Counted from the first letter of the stretch, positions 23,636-35,102 are shown. The stretch: 64,000 nucleotides of DNA from Malachius bipustulatus (GCA_910589415.1 OU342632.1:19037507-19101506); one strand, 5' to 3'. Translations and numbers: made by a program. Notes: generated by a model from the sequence alone, not told the origin.

Positions 23636-23697
23636 GGGGATTAACAGACCATATTTAAAAAACGGTGGGGATTAACAGACCATATTTAAAAAACGGT
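23636..23697. repeat. 31-bp perfect tandem duplication
   Basis: Two adjacent identical 31-bp units, each beginning GGGGATTAACAGACC and ending AAAAAACGGT, occupy 23636-23666 and 23667-23697. This lies about 200 bp downstream of the PSMB4 stop codon. Confidence 0.9.
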
Positions 23698-23903
23698 ATC
23701 ACTTTTTAAGAATAAGTGACTATCAAAACTTAATGTGTTCAATAATATGATCAAAAGACAATTTAAAAATGAGCAAATGACCAAGTTTCAATTGAACGTT
23801 TGTTTACTCCGAAACACTGGAATCCACACCCTTTAAAAAATTAACGATACAAGTTGTATGTGACTCACTCCCTGCATTACAAGTGAAATAATAATTATAA
23901 AAA

Positions 23904-26025
23904 TTAATGAATCAAATGGGCTAGATTCCAGTTCTGTTCCACTTCGAACGGTTCTTTTGGCGACACGAAACCGGCTTCAGAATCGACGTAAGCGATCTGA
24001 TACTTGGGGAAACTTCTGGCATCTCGATAGTAGAGAACCTCCATCGCTTTCTTAACTAGTTCGATGGCTTCCTCTCTTGTAGGCGAAGGATTTTTATCGT
24101 ACGCATCTCTCAATGTGGGAGTGGCCATGTGAGCTCCGTAGCCTGTACAGATGATCTTGTCTTCGTATGCGGTTCCCAGTTTGTCGACGGTGGCTAAGAA
24201 CGGTTCTCCGTCCTATAAAATAACAGTCTTTAGGTATCAAAATAAATACTTCGATACGGTCATGATTTCTCTAACTACATTTTGTCCTTAACTACAAAGG
24301 AACATGTGTCATCATGGCAACACTGTTCAATTTATAAGTCACATTTTAACAATAGAAAATTGTAACTGTCACTGTCCCAGATTTATTTGAACAGAACTGT
24401 CACATTCAATCATACAAACGGATATTTTAATCATGGTTAACCTGCTGATTAGCGACGGTTTTACCCCTACGCTGGCCCCCCTCCACTCTCTCTGCTAGCG
24501 TGCTGCTAGCTCTGAGTCGACAGGCTCTCAGCGTTGCCACATGAAATCCGTGTCTCCGTTCTCCTACGGCCCTTAAAGTGTCATTTTTGATTACAAATAA
24601 TATTAAAACACTTATTTGCTGCAGTAAGTCAGGTCTTTGGTCAGGCTAGGTTTTTTTTCCTTCAAATATTCGTAAAATGAAAAAAAAAACCTACCCTGAC
24701 CAAATACCTGACGGAACCGGTATAGTAGGTTCAAAATAAGAAGTCGCCTTTCGTATTAAGAAGGTACAAAGGCAGTAGTAATAGCCTAGCAGTGGGGAGT
24801 ATACCATAAACTGGTGAATATTTGTAAACATACTTTTGGCATGCAGAAGTACTCAAACAGTTTCTTTTCATTCGAGAAATATAAAAATATGTAATGTAGT
24901 TTTATTGGGAATTATAACAGTTTATCCGTCATTTTCTTAACACCCTGTATATCGCTGATATCTAATTTTTTTTCAACTAAGAATTAATAACAAAATGCAA
25001 ATTCTGGTGGGTAGTAAATAAACAAAATATTGTAACTTGTTGGGAGCCTCTGGAGTAAACCTGGTATGGAAACAAATTCTATACCTGTAATGTTTACCCT
25101 TATTGTTAGATTTCTTCAACCTAACTACAGGGGTTTTATTACCATGACGGATTTCTCTTTTCAGAATAACTAAACTACACCCATTAGCTTCCGTTAAGCC
25201 GATAGGCGACTTCTTATTTTGAACCTACTATAGCTACTTATTGTTATTACGGTCTCGTGCGGAAGCGGGCAGGAAGCACGCAGGATTGTCTGCAGAACGT
25301 AGGAGAAGGGCTTGCATATGGCAACGCTGAGAACGTGTCGGAGCCTAGCAAGCAGAGAGAGTGGAGGGGGGCCAGCGTAGGGGTAAAACCGTCGCTAAAC
25401 AGCAGGTTAACCTTAATCATCATCATACTACTTACTTGCAAGCCGCCAACAACAAAGTTATTCCAAAAAGGATCGAATTTACTCCTGCGATTGTACATAA
25501 TTCTGGTGAGCCAGCAATACAGCGACTTGGGTTTCAGCTTGAAACCGTCATCTAAGCATTCCTCGTCGATGCTGAAATTAAAATCCGGTCAATATAAATC
25601 ACTCGTTAATTTTATAATAATCATTAATAACTCACATTTTCTGGTTTATAAGGCTTTTAACATATTGAAAGTCGCCATAATCTCCTCCAGCGCCCAAAAC
25701 AATGTTATCGTTGACTTTCAGTACTCTTGGACAATTTCGAAAACGAGCCAGAGAACCGTATGAGCCTAGCGTATCTCCGGCAATTATAACACCCTTATTG
25801 TAAGTTACCGCCACCAGAGACGTAGCAGTGGTAATAGGAGTTCTAAAATTTTAATAAAGTTTTTTTGTGCAAGTCACTGCAAACACCAAAGTACCGATTT
25901 ACTTACTGTGAATGTTGTCTAAAATCGCTGTTACTCTTGTTGTTTGTGTTTGGGAAATTATAGAACGCTCCTGGAGCCGGTCCGTTATTCCAGAAGGGTG
26001 GTGGTGTTGAAGTAGGATCGAACAT
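23904..26025 (-). CDS. PSMB4: Proteasome subunit beta type-4 (20S core, beta-7)
   Basis: On the - strand the coding exons are 26025-25907, 25842-25636, 25571-25436 and 24212-23904, giving 256 aa with consistent phases. Family landmarks are ITTATSLVAVTYNKGVIIAG at the mature N-terminal strand, GDTLGSYGSLARF, the LGAGGDYGDFQY region, a WLTRIMYNRRSK...PFWNNFVVGG block, TGYGAHMATPTLRD and the C-terminal VLYYRDARSFPKYQIA. The N-terminal 40 or so residues form the short propeptide. The subunit is a non-catalytic member of the beta ring, contributes to 20S assembly through its C-terminal extension, and acts in cytosol and nucleus. Its length is close to that of vertebrate PSMB4 (about 264 aa). The third intron (24213-25435) carries a 978-bp transposon. 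The fly equivalent is Prosbeta7. Confidence 0.96.
24628..24712. repeat. 85-nt hairpin inside the PSMB4-intron element
   Basis: GTCAGG-TCTTTGGTCAGG-CTAGG plus T-run pairs with A-run plus CCTACCCTGACCAAATACCTGAC, giving a stem of roughly 27-32 bp around a short AT-rich loop. It may be a nested relic. Confidence 0.6.
24721..25232. mobile_element. Nested inverted-repeat element with 29-bp perfect TIRs
   Basis: TATAGTAGGTTCAAAATAAG and nine further bases at 24721-24749 are matched exactly by the complement at 25204-25232. The interior (about 450 bp) is non-coding and unrelated to the outer element's arms. TA at the outer edge would suit a Tc1/mariner-like TA duplication. It is either nested in the 24435-25412 element or a subterminal repeat of it. 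Confidence 0.65.
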
Positions 26026-27710
26026 TTTAATTATTATTGGCTTTCAAATGTTCAGTTTTCACAACTCTTTGCAAACTGTTTACTCATTCGTTTATTACAG
26101 TGCGAATTGCGAATGGATATCTAACCTAACTAACACTAACAACTAACAGTTGTTCTGTAGTTCTGTGTTCTGTTCTGTGATAAAATTACAAACTCCGCAA
26201 AATGACAAATGACAATGTACATGAATGTGACTACGGTATCTCTACCCAATACGCCTGCGCGTTTTGCTGTTACATCACTGCCTCTCTTACTTAAAAAAAA
26301 AGGTGGTTACGTTGAGGCTATTGACGAGTCTCGTAAAATACCTGTAGTTTTACGAAATCATGACAGTTTGTAGTTTTATACAAAATTTAACAATTCTGAT
26401 TGGTTATCAAGATGACCAGAATTTGATAAGTCAAGTCATTTAGCATCGTTAGTAGAAATTCAAGAATATTAATTGACTGGGGTTTCATTACCTCCACGAG
26501 GGTTTCTGATTTAGCACGAGTCAAATCAATATGAAATGTGAATTCTCCCACAAAACAACAGTCATACACCGTTGCCGCCTGTATCCCGAGCCGACAATAA
26601 TGACATGGAAATAAATTGGTCAATAGCAGAATTTAATTGCTTATTTAATTTTTTCTGCTTTTTTCTCATTTGAACTATTTCCTTCTGAATATTTTATGTC
26701 GTTATGCAATTCCTGACATTGGAATTGGAACTATTTGTTTCACAAATTGAACTGTTAAGCCGGCCACTCACTATAGGCTAAATAAGTAACTATTGTGGCG
26801 CCACCAAGTAGGCAAATTTGACACTTTCATGCGGCAAGTCCTGCGTGCCCGCTATTCATTTTAATGTATTTGTTATTGCAAACATGAGGTCGTTCAGGTA
26901 TAAAAAAAATCGGGAAGGGTTTGTTGTACACGAGTACCTTAAAATGCTTGCGATTACATACGTATTTATTACTCCTGAATCTTTTTTTAGATAGTAAATT
27001 AAAGTTAAAAATTTTAGTTAATAATTTAAGGCATATAAGTAATACTAATAATAAAACAATAACTACTGCTATAATTTTTTCGAGCTGTATTTCAGACGAA
27101 GGGTAACATTTTCTTGCTTTACAGCTGCAAAATACGTCCAAAACTCTTCGACTTATTATACATAAGCTGAATAAAAAACCCTAAAACATGAGATGAAATG
27201 TGAACTTATTATGTTTTGATAAGAAAGGTGATATTTTTTTAATGGAACAATTAATATATCACCTGAACAATGGGACAATAATAGGTTTTTTCATTTTTAT
27301 GAGTGCTATGTGCACCAGGAGTCTCTCTAAAAGAGCGGTTCCTTGAAGAAAAGTTCCATGTAAACGTATTCTCTAACATCGCTCATGTGAAAACTCATCA
27401 TGAGATTTCGCCCATTTCTCAACGATTTAAAACGAAAGCAGTCGAGACTGGGTGCTTGGAAATGACTTTTAATAATAATTCTAGTCATAATAAATTCAAA
27501 AATCTAGAAATACACTTCCAAATAATGATTTTAAGAAAGGTTTCATTTTATTGAAACGAGCTGTCAACGATTAGTATGCCGCACAAAACTGCGAAAAAAA
27601 TCCACGAGGAGGCGCGCGCTCCGCAAACATCCGATACTTACTTAGCGTATACTGCAGCGCAGTACGACAGGATCTTACTACGAAATTGTATAACTTCGCA
27701 GACAATTGTA
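26026..27710. other. PSMB4 upstream flank and intergenic DNA, no gene recognised
   Basis: The first 200 bp upstream of the PSMB4 ATG should contain its promoter; a GC-richer patch is CCTGCGCGTTTTG near 26252. At 26757 a block AAGCCGGCCACTCAC matches the inverse of a sequence near 30362-30376, suggesting repeat termini. The open frames at 26387-27554 have no recognisable domain. Confidence 0.4.
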
Positions 27711-27718
27711 TACGGCCA

Positions 27719-28455
27719 CAGCGTTACCAGGTCTAGGGATTTCTCCCGAATCTAGGGATTTTGGTTGTATTGAAGGGATAACAGGATTTTGTTCATTTTT
27801 CCTACTAATCTAGGGATTTTTGAAAAGTACATAAAAAATACGTAAATACAACGAATTTTCTAGTGCATTCTAATAAATTGTTCAATTAATTTGCATAAGT
27901 CTACTATTTGCAAGCAAAATATATAAATATCTGCTATTTTTTCATAAAAACTTTAAGTGGCATACTTACATACCAAAAGCTTACTTAAGAATTAAAACTG
28001 TTCTGATTATAGTATTAGTCCAGATTTGTTGGTAAAATTAAATAAAAAAATATATGAGTAATACCTATATTTGTTATATGTAGTATTTTTTAAAGAATTT
28101 ATCAAATTTTATATTATGTTGGAATGAAATATTTTTATTAATTAGGTACTTGCTCATATATTTTATACCTATTCTCATACATATTACATGTTTTGTATTA
28201 TTTTTTGTTATAATTAGGTACAATGAAAATAAACCTACCACAATAATTTGAAATTTATTTCAATAAACTTGCTTGTAAACTAACTTATGCAACCAAAAAT
28301 ACACCAGAGAAAATGAAATTGCATTGTATTTCAGTAAACTTGCTACAACATTCACAAGAATATGCAACAAAAAATACACACGATTTTCCTAGGGATTTCT
28401 AGGGATTTTTAGAAGTCACACTAGGGTATTTTGAATATTTCATCTGGCAACGCTG
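27719..28455. mobile_element. 737-bp non-autonomous hAT-like element
   Basis: The left terminus CAGCGTTACCAGGT and right terminus ATCTGGCAACGCTG are inverted with two mismatches. A perfect 8-bp duplication TACGGCCA flanks it (27711-27718 and 28456-28463). Subterminally, CTAGGGATTT-type motifs repeat on both sides (27733, 27756, 27811 and 28390-28408), as expected for transposase-binding sites. The interior is AT-rich and non-coding. CAG-starting ends with an 8-bp duplication are diagnostic of the hAT superfamily. Confidence 0.9.
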
Positions 28456-28462
28456 TACGGCC

Positions 28463-30375
28463 AGTGGCCACTCACTATCCAGCCGTGCAGTATTGGGCAG
28501 TTCTCGTCGAGTAGAGACGTCGAACAATGAGAAAAATTTGTAATTAGCAGCAGCTGTAATTTGTGTTTGTAAATCAAAAAATGAAAGAAAAGATAATATA
28601 CTAATCGAAAATGTTGATGCAAGGAATGGTTGCTAAAAATAAATCAATTGTGATTGAATCAAAATGTTTATATATTACAAAAAACTCCTTTAAAAAAAAT
28701 TATTATATTTACTAGACATATCTATTTATTAAAAACCCCAAATTTATTGAAATAAACAGCTAATAAGCACGTAAGCACGTACTGTTGTATGATTTTGCCG
28801 GCCATCGCCACACACGCTCCAATTCATATCCAATTGCATGCGATCCGACAAAATTGTACTGCTGCAGTTAAAAAGTTTTAACTGCAAGACGAGCTAGTGT
28901 TGGGAGTATTCGAATACCAGAATCGAGATGTATTCGATTCTCACAAGTACTCGCATGTCTCGATTCTCTCAAGTACTCGGTGGTATCGATTCTTGCCGAT
29001 TCCGACGTCAGAACAGAATTCGAATACTTGAAAAACATTCGAGTACTAGCATTCGAATACTAGATCTCGGATGGTCGCTTCTTGTGCTTATGTCTCGGAT
29101 CGTGGAGCGATTCTCGGCTCGGATGTGGGATCGGCGATTTTCGACGTCAGAAAAGAATTCGAATACTTTAATACGAGTACGAGTACAAGATCTCGGATGG
29201 ATGAATGTCTCGGATGGGATGATGAATGTTTCGGGTCTCGCCTCGCATCTCGATTCTCGGATGTGGAATCGGAACTCCTAATCGTGTCCATATTTAATAT
29301 TTATTGCATTGCCGGATTGCCGCTATTATTATTTATTTTTATTATTGTGTTGTATTGTCTACAAACTACTGCAGTCGCTTATAGACTAGATGAAATATGA
29401 AATCTATCTTTAATCTCACATTCCAAATATAAAATAAAATGTGTTTTACCTACCTAATTAATTTTAATTTTAATAATTTTTAATGACTTGAATATGTACT
29501 GAATATGGGTACCTTTCGCAGTCATTTAAGTAATTATTTTAATTAATAATTTAACATTACTATTATTATCCTTATAAATTTTACCTATATAGTTATAGGT
29601 ATACCTACTTATACAATAAGATCAAATTGTTTAAATTTTTCATACAGATCAGGTAGGTACCTGCCCATAATAATAATTGTATCCAACTAACAGTTTTTTG
29701 GTGTACTGAAAATAAAATGAAGTTCACATAATTATAAGGTCATACCTTATAATATAACTATAACTAGGTAGGTAGGTACCTAGTTAATATTCAACGCGAT
29801 CCCGATATACCATAATATGCATATTAGTTATAGTAAAAAAGTTAATTTGTTAAGTTCCGTCTCCGTCTCGATCCTCGTATTAATAATAATATTAATAATA
29901 ATAAGTACCTATAACTAAGACAACTTCGGGAAAAGTCAATGCGGGACACTATGTAGCAGGAATAGGAATCAAGGTCAAGCGGCTTCGACCTTCGGCCAGC
30001 AGAATCGATCCTTATCCTTGTTCTCGTAGTACTCGTACTCATTCATATCGTCAGTATTCGAATACTGAAGCATTCGAGTAGTAGTAGTAGGTAGTAGGTA
30101 TCGGAAACAGCCCGATTCCGGAGTCCCGAGCGCGGCAGAATCGATCTTTGGTCTGGTACTCGTATCGTCAGTATTCGAATACTGAAGTATTCGATTCTGA
30201 TAAGTATTCGAGTACTGAGGTCTCGATTCTTGAAAGTATTCGATTCTGCCCATCACTAAGACGAGCCGATCCAACTCGGTCCGACTTCGTCGGTCGTAGA
30301 CACACACTATCAAATATCGTACGATCTTGTCGAATCCAACCAAATTGTACTGCGCCGCAGTACCGTGAGTGGCCG
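28463..30375. mobile_element. Probable older element with GGCCACTCAC ends, split by a hAT insertion
   Basis: GCCACTCACTATCC...GTGCAGTA at about 28463-28495 resembles the inverse of GCAGTACCGTGAGTGGCC at about 30357-30375. Two related inner blocks, ACAAAATTGTACTGCTGCAG (28849) and CCAAATTGTACTGCGCCGCAG (30340), lie on either side of the hAT insertion at 28895-30258. Removing that insertion would leave about 540 bp. The sequence similarity is moderate, so the boundaries are an inference. Confidence 0.45.
28895..30258. mobile_element. 1364-bp non-autonomous hAT element with ATTCGAATAC-rich ends
   Basis: The ends TAGTGTTGGG and CCCATCACTA are inverted repeats with one mismatch. A perfect 8-bp duplication AGACGAGC flanks them (28887-28894 and 30259-30266). 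The outer 200-390 bp on each side are packed with variants of the palindromic motif ATTCGAATAC and of TACTCGA / TCTCGAT, in both orientations. The middle (about 29290-29990) is AT-rich with TAGGTAGGTACC motifs. Open frames through the ends (28928-29400 and 29975-30390) are translations of these repeats, not genes. This is a typical hAT architecture with dense subterminal binding sites. Confidence 0.92.
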
Positions 30376-30378
30376 GCT

Positions 30379-30680
30379 TCAATGAACTGAAGCTGAATTC
30401 AAAACGTGTCTGTGGCTGCTAGGCATCTCAGCTCTGTTGTCAGGCCATCAGAGAATAAGTCAAGTTGACGTTACGTCATGATGATTAGACAGAACAATTT
30501 AATTTGATATACGGTTTAATAATAATTTGTAATTATTTATCAACTTTTCGTACTTTAATAAATATTGTGATTTGTAATCGATAAATATATCATTCATATT
30601 AACATAAAAATTAATAATTTTCTCTGAAAAATATCTAACTAGACCAAAGGGTTATTTATCGTATAGTACAAGCAAATACC
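30379..30680. other. Spacer between elements, no gene seen
   Basis: Mostly AT-rich intergenic DNA; nothing recognised. Confidence 0.35.
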
Positions 30681-31711
30681 TTAAAATATAATACCGGACA
30701 CTTCCTCTCAAAACCTCCGTCCATTTTTACAGCGCCCTCATGCAGGAACTGGGGCCACTATAAGCTGTTTTTAAATTCAAAGTTAGGTAACTTTTCACGG
30801 TTTTTGACAGCTGCAGTCAATGATAATTAATTATTATTAATAATTTGTCATTAGTAATTATTGAACGTTTTAGTTTCAAGTATAATTTCAATTTAAAGTT
30901 ACTCTCAAAGCATTATATCAGCGGATAATTTTGTTGCGTACGCAGTTAAATAGGCATTTATAATATAATGTACCGCTGTATTAAAGTGAACATAATGTCT
31001 GGAAAATATGTGCTGTGTGCTGTGTGCGGTTGCTCCAACTATGGATTGTTAAGCATGTCGTCCAGATCTTTCCACGGTGTTCCAAGCGCAGGAATAAAGA
31101 ATTATGTATAAAGTTAACTTTAGAAGCCGCGTAAATAAACTTATTAATATTTTATAACTATGCTGATGGAAATAGGAACAAGAAATAGGTTATAATAGCA
31201 TCGATGAATGACGAAATTTTGAAAAAGTGTGGAGTGTCGAAGCCGATTTCTCACCATATTATTTTGTACCTACTGATCATTTCAAAGAGGAAAATTTTGT
31301 TAATCCAGCAAATAATAGACCTTTAAAACTGCAAGGAAGCACATTATTGGAATCGCGGCAAATAAAAGGCTTACACTTAGGTATATAGCGATTCAATCTT
31401 TTTGAAATATTCATACCTAAAGATATTAATAATATTGTGTGTAATAGTAGTTAATTATTGTTAATATAATAAACATATTGAAAACTTTGTTGTTTATTGT
31501 TGTATTATAATTCTTCGTCCCAATTTCCTCCGTCTATTCCGTCTAATTAATTTTAAGGGCTTTTCTATTCAGCGTTGATATTTAAAACTCCCGCTATGTT
31601 TCACCAAATTTAATTTTTAGTGGCCCCAGTTCATGCTTGGTGGCGCTGCTAAAGTGGACGCAACCTGTTGCAATGCTATAGGTATAGGAGTGTCCGGTAT
31701 TAATATTTTAA
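30681..31711 (+). mobile_element. TIR element flanked by TTAA, carrying a THAP-domain relic
   Basis: The left end TTAAAATATAATACCGGACAC and the inverse of the right end (TTAAAATATTAATACCGGACAC) match with a 1-bp indel. A second paired block, CAGCGCCCTCATG...GAACTGGGGCCACTA (30730-30763), mirrors TAGTGGCCCCAGTTC...GGTGGCGCTG (31619-31652). Both edges coincide with TTAA. A degenerate THAP domain lies between the arms. TTAA targets plus a THAP domain are features of Kolobok-type transposons. P-type elements also encode THAP domains but make 8-bp duplications. The similarity continues a few bases outside TTAA (AAATAC), so the exact edge is not settled. Confidence 0.65.
30995..31388 (+). pseudogene. 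Degenerate THAP DNA-binding domain
   Basis: A short frame starting at 30995 reads MSGKYVLCAVCGCSNYG and then SFHGVPSAG, matching the beginning of a THAP zinc finger (paired cysteines plus the SFH.FP-like strand). After a gap, the frame from 31233 reads VPTDHFKEENFVNPANN followed by a Leu/Lys-rich stretch, matching the C-terminal part (VCSDHF...F of the family). The cysteine normally in the C-x2-H pair is replaced (VPTDHF), and the joining region has a stop and a frame change. It is probably a dead THAP domain from a transposase, or a two-exon domain with an unrecognised intron. No downstream catalytic domain is visible. Confidence 0.55.
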
Positions 31712-34700
31712 CGTATTTGGTACAAGTGCGTGCGCAGGTTATCTTCAATAAAACTATACTTTATTTTTTATTTAGATGGACTTGTCAAACAGCTGTCAAG
31801 TTGGTAGCCTGTGCAATCTGTAAACAGTAATTTTGAGATTTTCAGATGGTAGCCTGTTTCCTTAATCTTGACAAAAAATTTACGTTGTGACTAGAGTCAC
31901 GACAACACTCCCCGTTTCGGGTATAGGCTATGACGTCACCTGCAAAACATGTTCTCTTGCTGCACTGGTATAAAACGCAAATTAGAAAATTCTAACTCTA
32001 TTTTCTTTGAAAATAGCTTTTTTCTAGTATAGTTAATCATTTTTTGAGGATCAATTTAACTGTTTGGCATGACGATAATTATCTAATGACGTTTTGCGAA
32101 AACTAGGTCTGGGCTCTGAGTCTGTACTCTAGTCACAGCGAAATGTCAAGGAACTTGAAAAGTTGAAGTTGTCAAATTGACAAACTGAATTATTGAATTC
32201 AAAATTATTTAAATGCGGCAGGCAAATTTATTTCAAAAGAAAGAAAAGAATGATTAATCAAATGCTGTCAATAATAATAATTGAAAGATGTTTGTTTATC
32301 CAAATCAAACTAAAATGCAGTTTTATGCAGATTCCTTGAGAAATTTTTTTAAAATTACTGAATAATGTAAGTACCTACCTTTATTTGTCAATAGAACTTC
32401 TATTTTCAACATTTTCACAGAAAACTAAGAAGGAAACAGTATAATCCTACATACATTAAGATTTATAAGAGTAAATAGCTAGGACTTACATTTACAAATG
32501 TCTCTAAGATTGTCCAATTGACCTCTAATAAATATTGCGTTTATAGTTTTCGGACTTTAAATTTTGAAATAAAATGACATCTTAACTAATCGACATAACC
32601 TAAATTAATTTAGTAACTATTCTAGTGATTATTCTCGTAACAACTATCATCATAACCAACCTAATCAGTCTTGTTGCCAATCGTTCCCCTAGAATTTTGA
32701 CTTGGTGGAATCCATCTAAATAAAAAAATATAAGGTATAGTGTCATGAGACGCTTGTCAACTGATTGGAACACAAATCACCACTATAACGTTAATGTAAA
32801 TTTTAGATTTTTATTATATTATTTTCTCTTTATAAATAAAAAAAAAACATAACAAAATGTTCATGTGGACGGCCAATTGTTTAGTTTATTGTTTATTTCT
32901 CAAGGAAATTGTATAATTTACAAAATTTATAATAGAATATTTTAATTTTCCTACTGCCATTAGTGCCATTTATGTTTCATCAACAGATTTAAATTATTAC
33001 AGTTTATCAATTAATTATTTTATCTTGTAGTATTTTTGCTGATTATTTAAATTATAAAAATGACAGTAATAATAATAATAATAATAACAATAACAGTAAT
33101 AATGACATAAATTAACGATTTAGTAGTAGACTATATTGTAGTCAACTGAGTGACGTCATGCGCAGCACGGACGACTTTTCAGACTCGGGCTGACATATTT
33201 TTTGTGTACCTATTTATATTCGTATCATGTTCTGGCAACGCTGTTTGTCAGTGAAGTTTGCAGATTTGTCATGGAATGTGGCATCATCGATTGACATTTG
33301 ACGTTCATCATTCCGCCACAATGTTGTTAAACGTCAATCAAAGAAATTGAATTATCCGTCTCGGAACTAAAAAAACAACATAATATGGCTGCCGTGTTTT
33401 ATGATGTATAGAAAATCGAAAAGAAACAAAACTATGTATGCGAAAATGTATTCCGCTAAAAGTAATGGTGTACGTATGCTTTCGCAAGGTTGAAATTGGT
33501 GTAGGAGTAAAAAATTAAGATAAGTGACTTTATATTGGTTGTTGTGGAAGTTTTAGTGATCGTTTTTGTGTTTCGTAAATGGTAACTTCTACGTGAATTA
33601 AGAATTATTAAGGTAAGGAAAATAATCGCGATTCTACCCACGCACAGTCAATTCTGGCTATGTTGGGATTTTTTTTTTGCATCATTTTGAAGGGATTTTT
33701 TGTTGGAACTAACTGGAGTAGCTGGGTATTATTTCGAGGAAATAATTAATTTTTGATTGTCTTGCTTGCCTGGATAGTATCACTTTTAAATATTCAATTC
33801 TTAAGGATCCGGATCGTCTACTTTAAATAAATTATCATTTTATTTAGGTACCTACATCGTAAATAAGTAAACTAGGTACTGAATTAATTTAGCTCCCTAT
33901 TACAATAAAATAGGGGGTAAATGGGTAAAAGTATGTCACAACACATCTTTGAAAGGGAAATAATAAACGAACATATAGATATACATTCCTATCTGCTCCA
34001 CTTCCAAGCAAAAGTGCTGTAATTTTCAATTAGTACAAACAATTAGTACAGTTAGCTGTTTATGTACCTTTCGGTAAGTGCTTTATGGCCATTTAACACT
34101 TTAACCTCAAACTGGTACAGACAAGGACCCATTTTCATGCGCCAATTTCGTTTTTTTTTTTTTAACGTTGACAGCCATTTCTGTCAATATGAGCAAGCCA
34201 ACTTGGAAGAAATTAAAGTGCCAGTTTGACATAAATATTTTTATTGATAAGTTATCTTATCTGCATTATAATAGTGAAACTACAACTGTCAAATTTGTCA
34301 AATCTGACAGCTGTTAAATTTGCCAAATCTGACAGTGTGACAGTGAGGGGGTTCAAAAAGACATTCGGTTGGAGTAGTAGGCTATGGCAACCAAAGAAGT
34401 CGTTAGGAAGTAGAATGTTATGCGAAATCGCTGGTGACCACAGGAAAGGAATGGACCTTTAATATGGTGGATGATGCCAGACGGAGACAGAACGCAACTG
34501 AGAATGAAAAACCCTGTCTCGGACCATTTGTCGCATATCTACTGAATTATTTTGACTTCTGGATTCAATCCAGATGATTTGAAACCGACTGGCAGTAAAA
34601 TCACAGTTTTTTTAAATTGTTTTAATAACCTATAAAAAAGTAACAGTTACTGTAAGTAGCTGTGATTATGTATCACTATTCAAGAAAGTCGAATACTGTG

Positions 34701-35082
34701 GTATCAAAATTAAATTCCACTTCCACACAATTTCCACAGCCAACTAATTAAACACCCGATATTAACAAAGGGCCCTTGCAGAATCCTTATGGAGCAGATG
34801 GCGGATTACAATTATTATTATTATTCACTCCGAATTTTGGAAAAACTTTTAAACGTTTTTTTACAAATTTACATAAATAATGTGCCTCTGTCCAGATTAA
34901 AGAGACTCTACTGTACTTTTTATTAAGTTTCAAAAAAATGCAAAATTAGTTACTTACCTACTTTTAATTAAAAATAATAAAATTAAAAATGAACTAACTT
35001 CACTGACATATGAGATCTTTATGTGACATCTTATTATCTTAACGTGCAATAATAATTTAAACTTTCTTCTATTTTTTTTTAG
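31712..35082. other. Intergenic and probable CLASP 5' region; no coding exon seen
   Basis: The CLASP start codon sits 20 nt after a splice acceptor at 35081-35082, so a non-coding first exon and promoter should lie in this interval. I cannot place them. A candidate is the region around 33151, where TGACGTCA (a CRE palindrome) is immediately followed by TGCGCAGC. There is also a TAA microsatellite at about 33066-33110 and a cluster of AAATCTGACAG repeats near 34285-34340. Short open frames (33456-33641 and 34244-34462) lack recognisable domains. Confidence 0.4.
33151..33168. promoter_or_regulatory. CRE-like palindrome next to a TGCGCA motif
   Basis: TGACGTCA at 33151-33158 overlaps TGCGCA. 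Such combinations occur in housekeeping promoters. Its position 1.9 kb upstream of the CLASP coding exon makes it a candidate promoter element only. TGACGTCA-like octamers also occur at about 6873 and 31931, so chance is possible. Confidence 0.2.
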
Positions 35083-35102
35083 AAGAGTGCCCGGCGGCGA
35101 CG
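35083..35102 (+). other. CLASP 5' UTR portion of the first coding exon
   Basis: A pyrimidine-rich tract and AG at 35081-35082 precede 20 nt of untranslated sequence ending in GGCGGCGACG directly before the ATG. This GC-rich start context contrasts with the AT-rich surroundings and supports the chosen start codon. Confidence 0.7.

Larger units (their letters stand above)
24435..25412. mobile_element. 978-bp TIR element with 8-bp target duplication in a PSMB4 intron
   Basis: Inverted termini start GGTTAACCTGCTG and continue through TTAGCGACGGTTTTACCCC and CCCCTCCACTCTCTCTGC for about 150 bp. A perfect 8-bp direct repeat TTAATCAT flanks it at 24427-24434 and 25413-25420. An 8-bp duplication fits hAT or P-type transposition. 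No transposase frame is present. It inserted only about 15 bp from the donor site of the preceding PSMB4 exon (exon edge 25436, intron donor at 25434-25435) without altering that splice site. Confidence 0.85.

Noticed and set aside
25257..25763. 168-codon + strand ORF
   Set aside because: It lies antisense to PSMB4 exons and across a transposon arm; no recognisable domain.
28928..30390. Several 60-135 codon ORFs rich in Ser, Arg, Tyr and Asn
   Set aside because: They are frame translations of ATTCGAATAC/TCTCGAT subterminal repeats of a hAT element.
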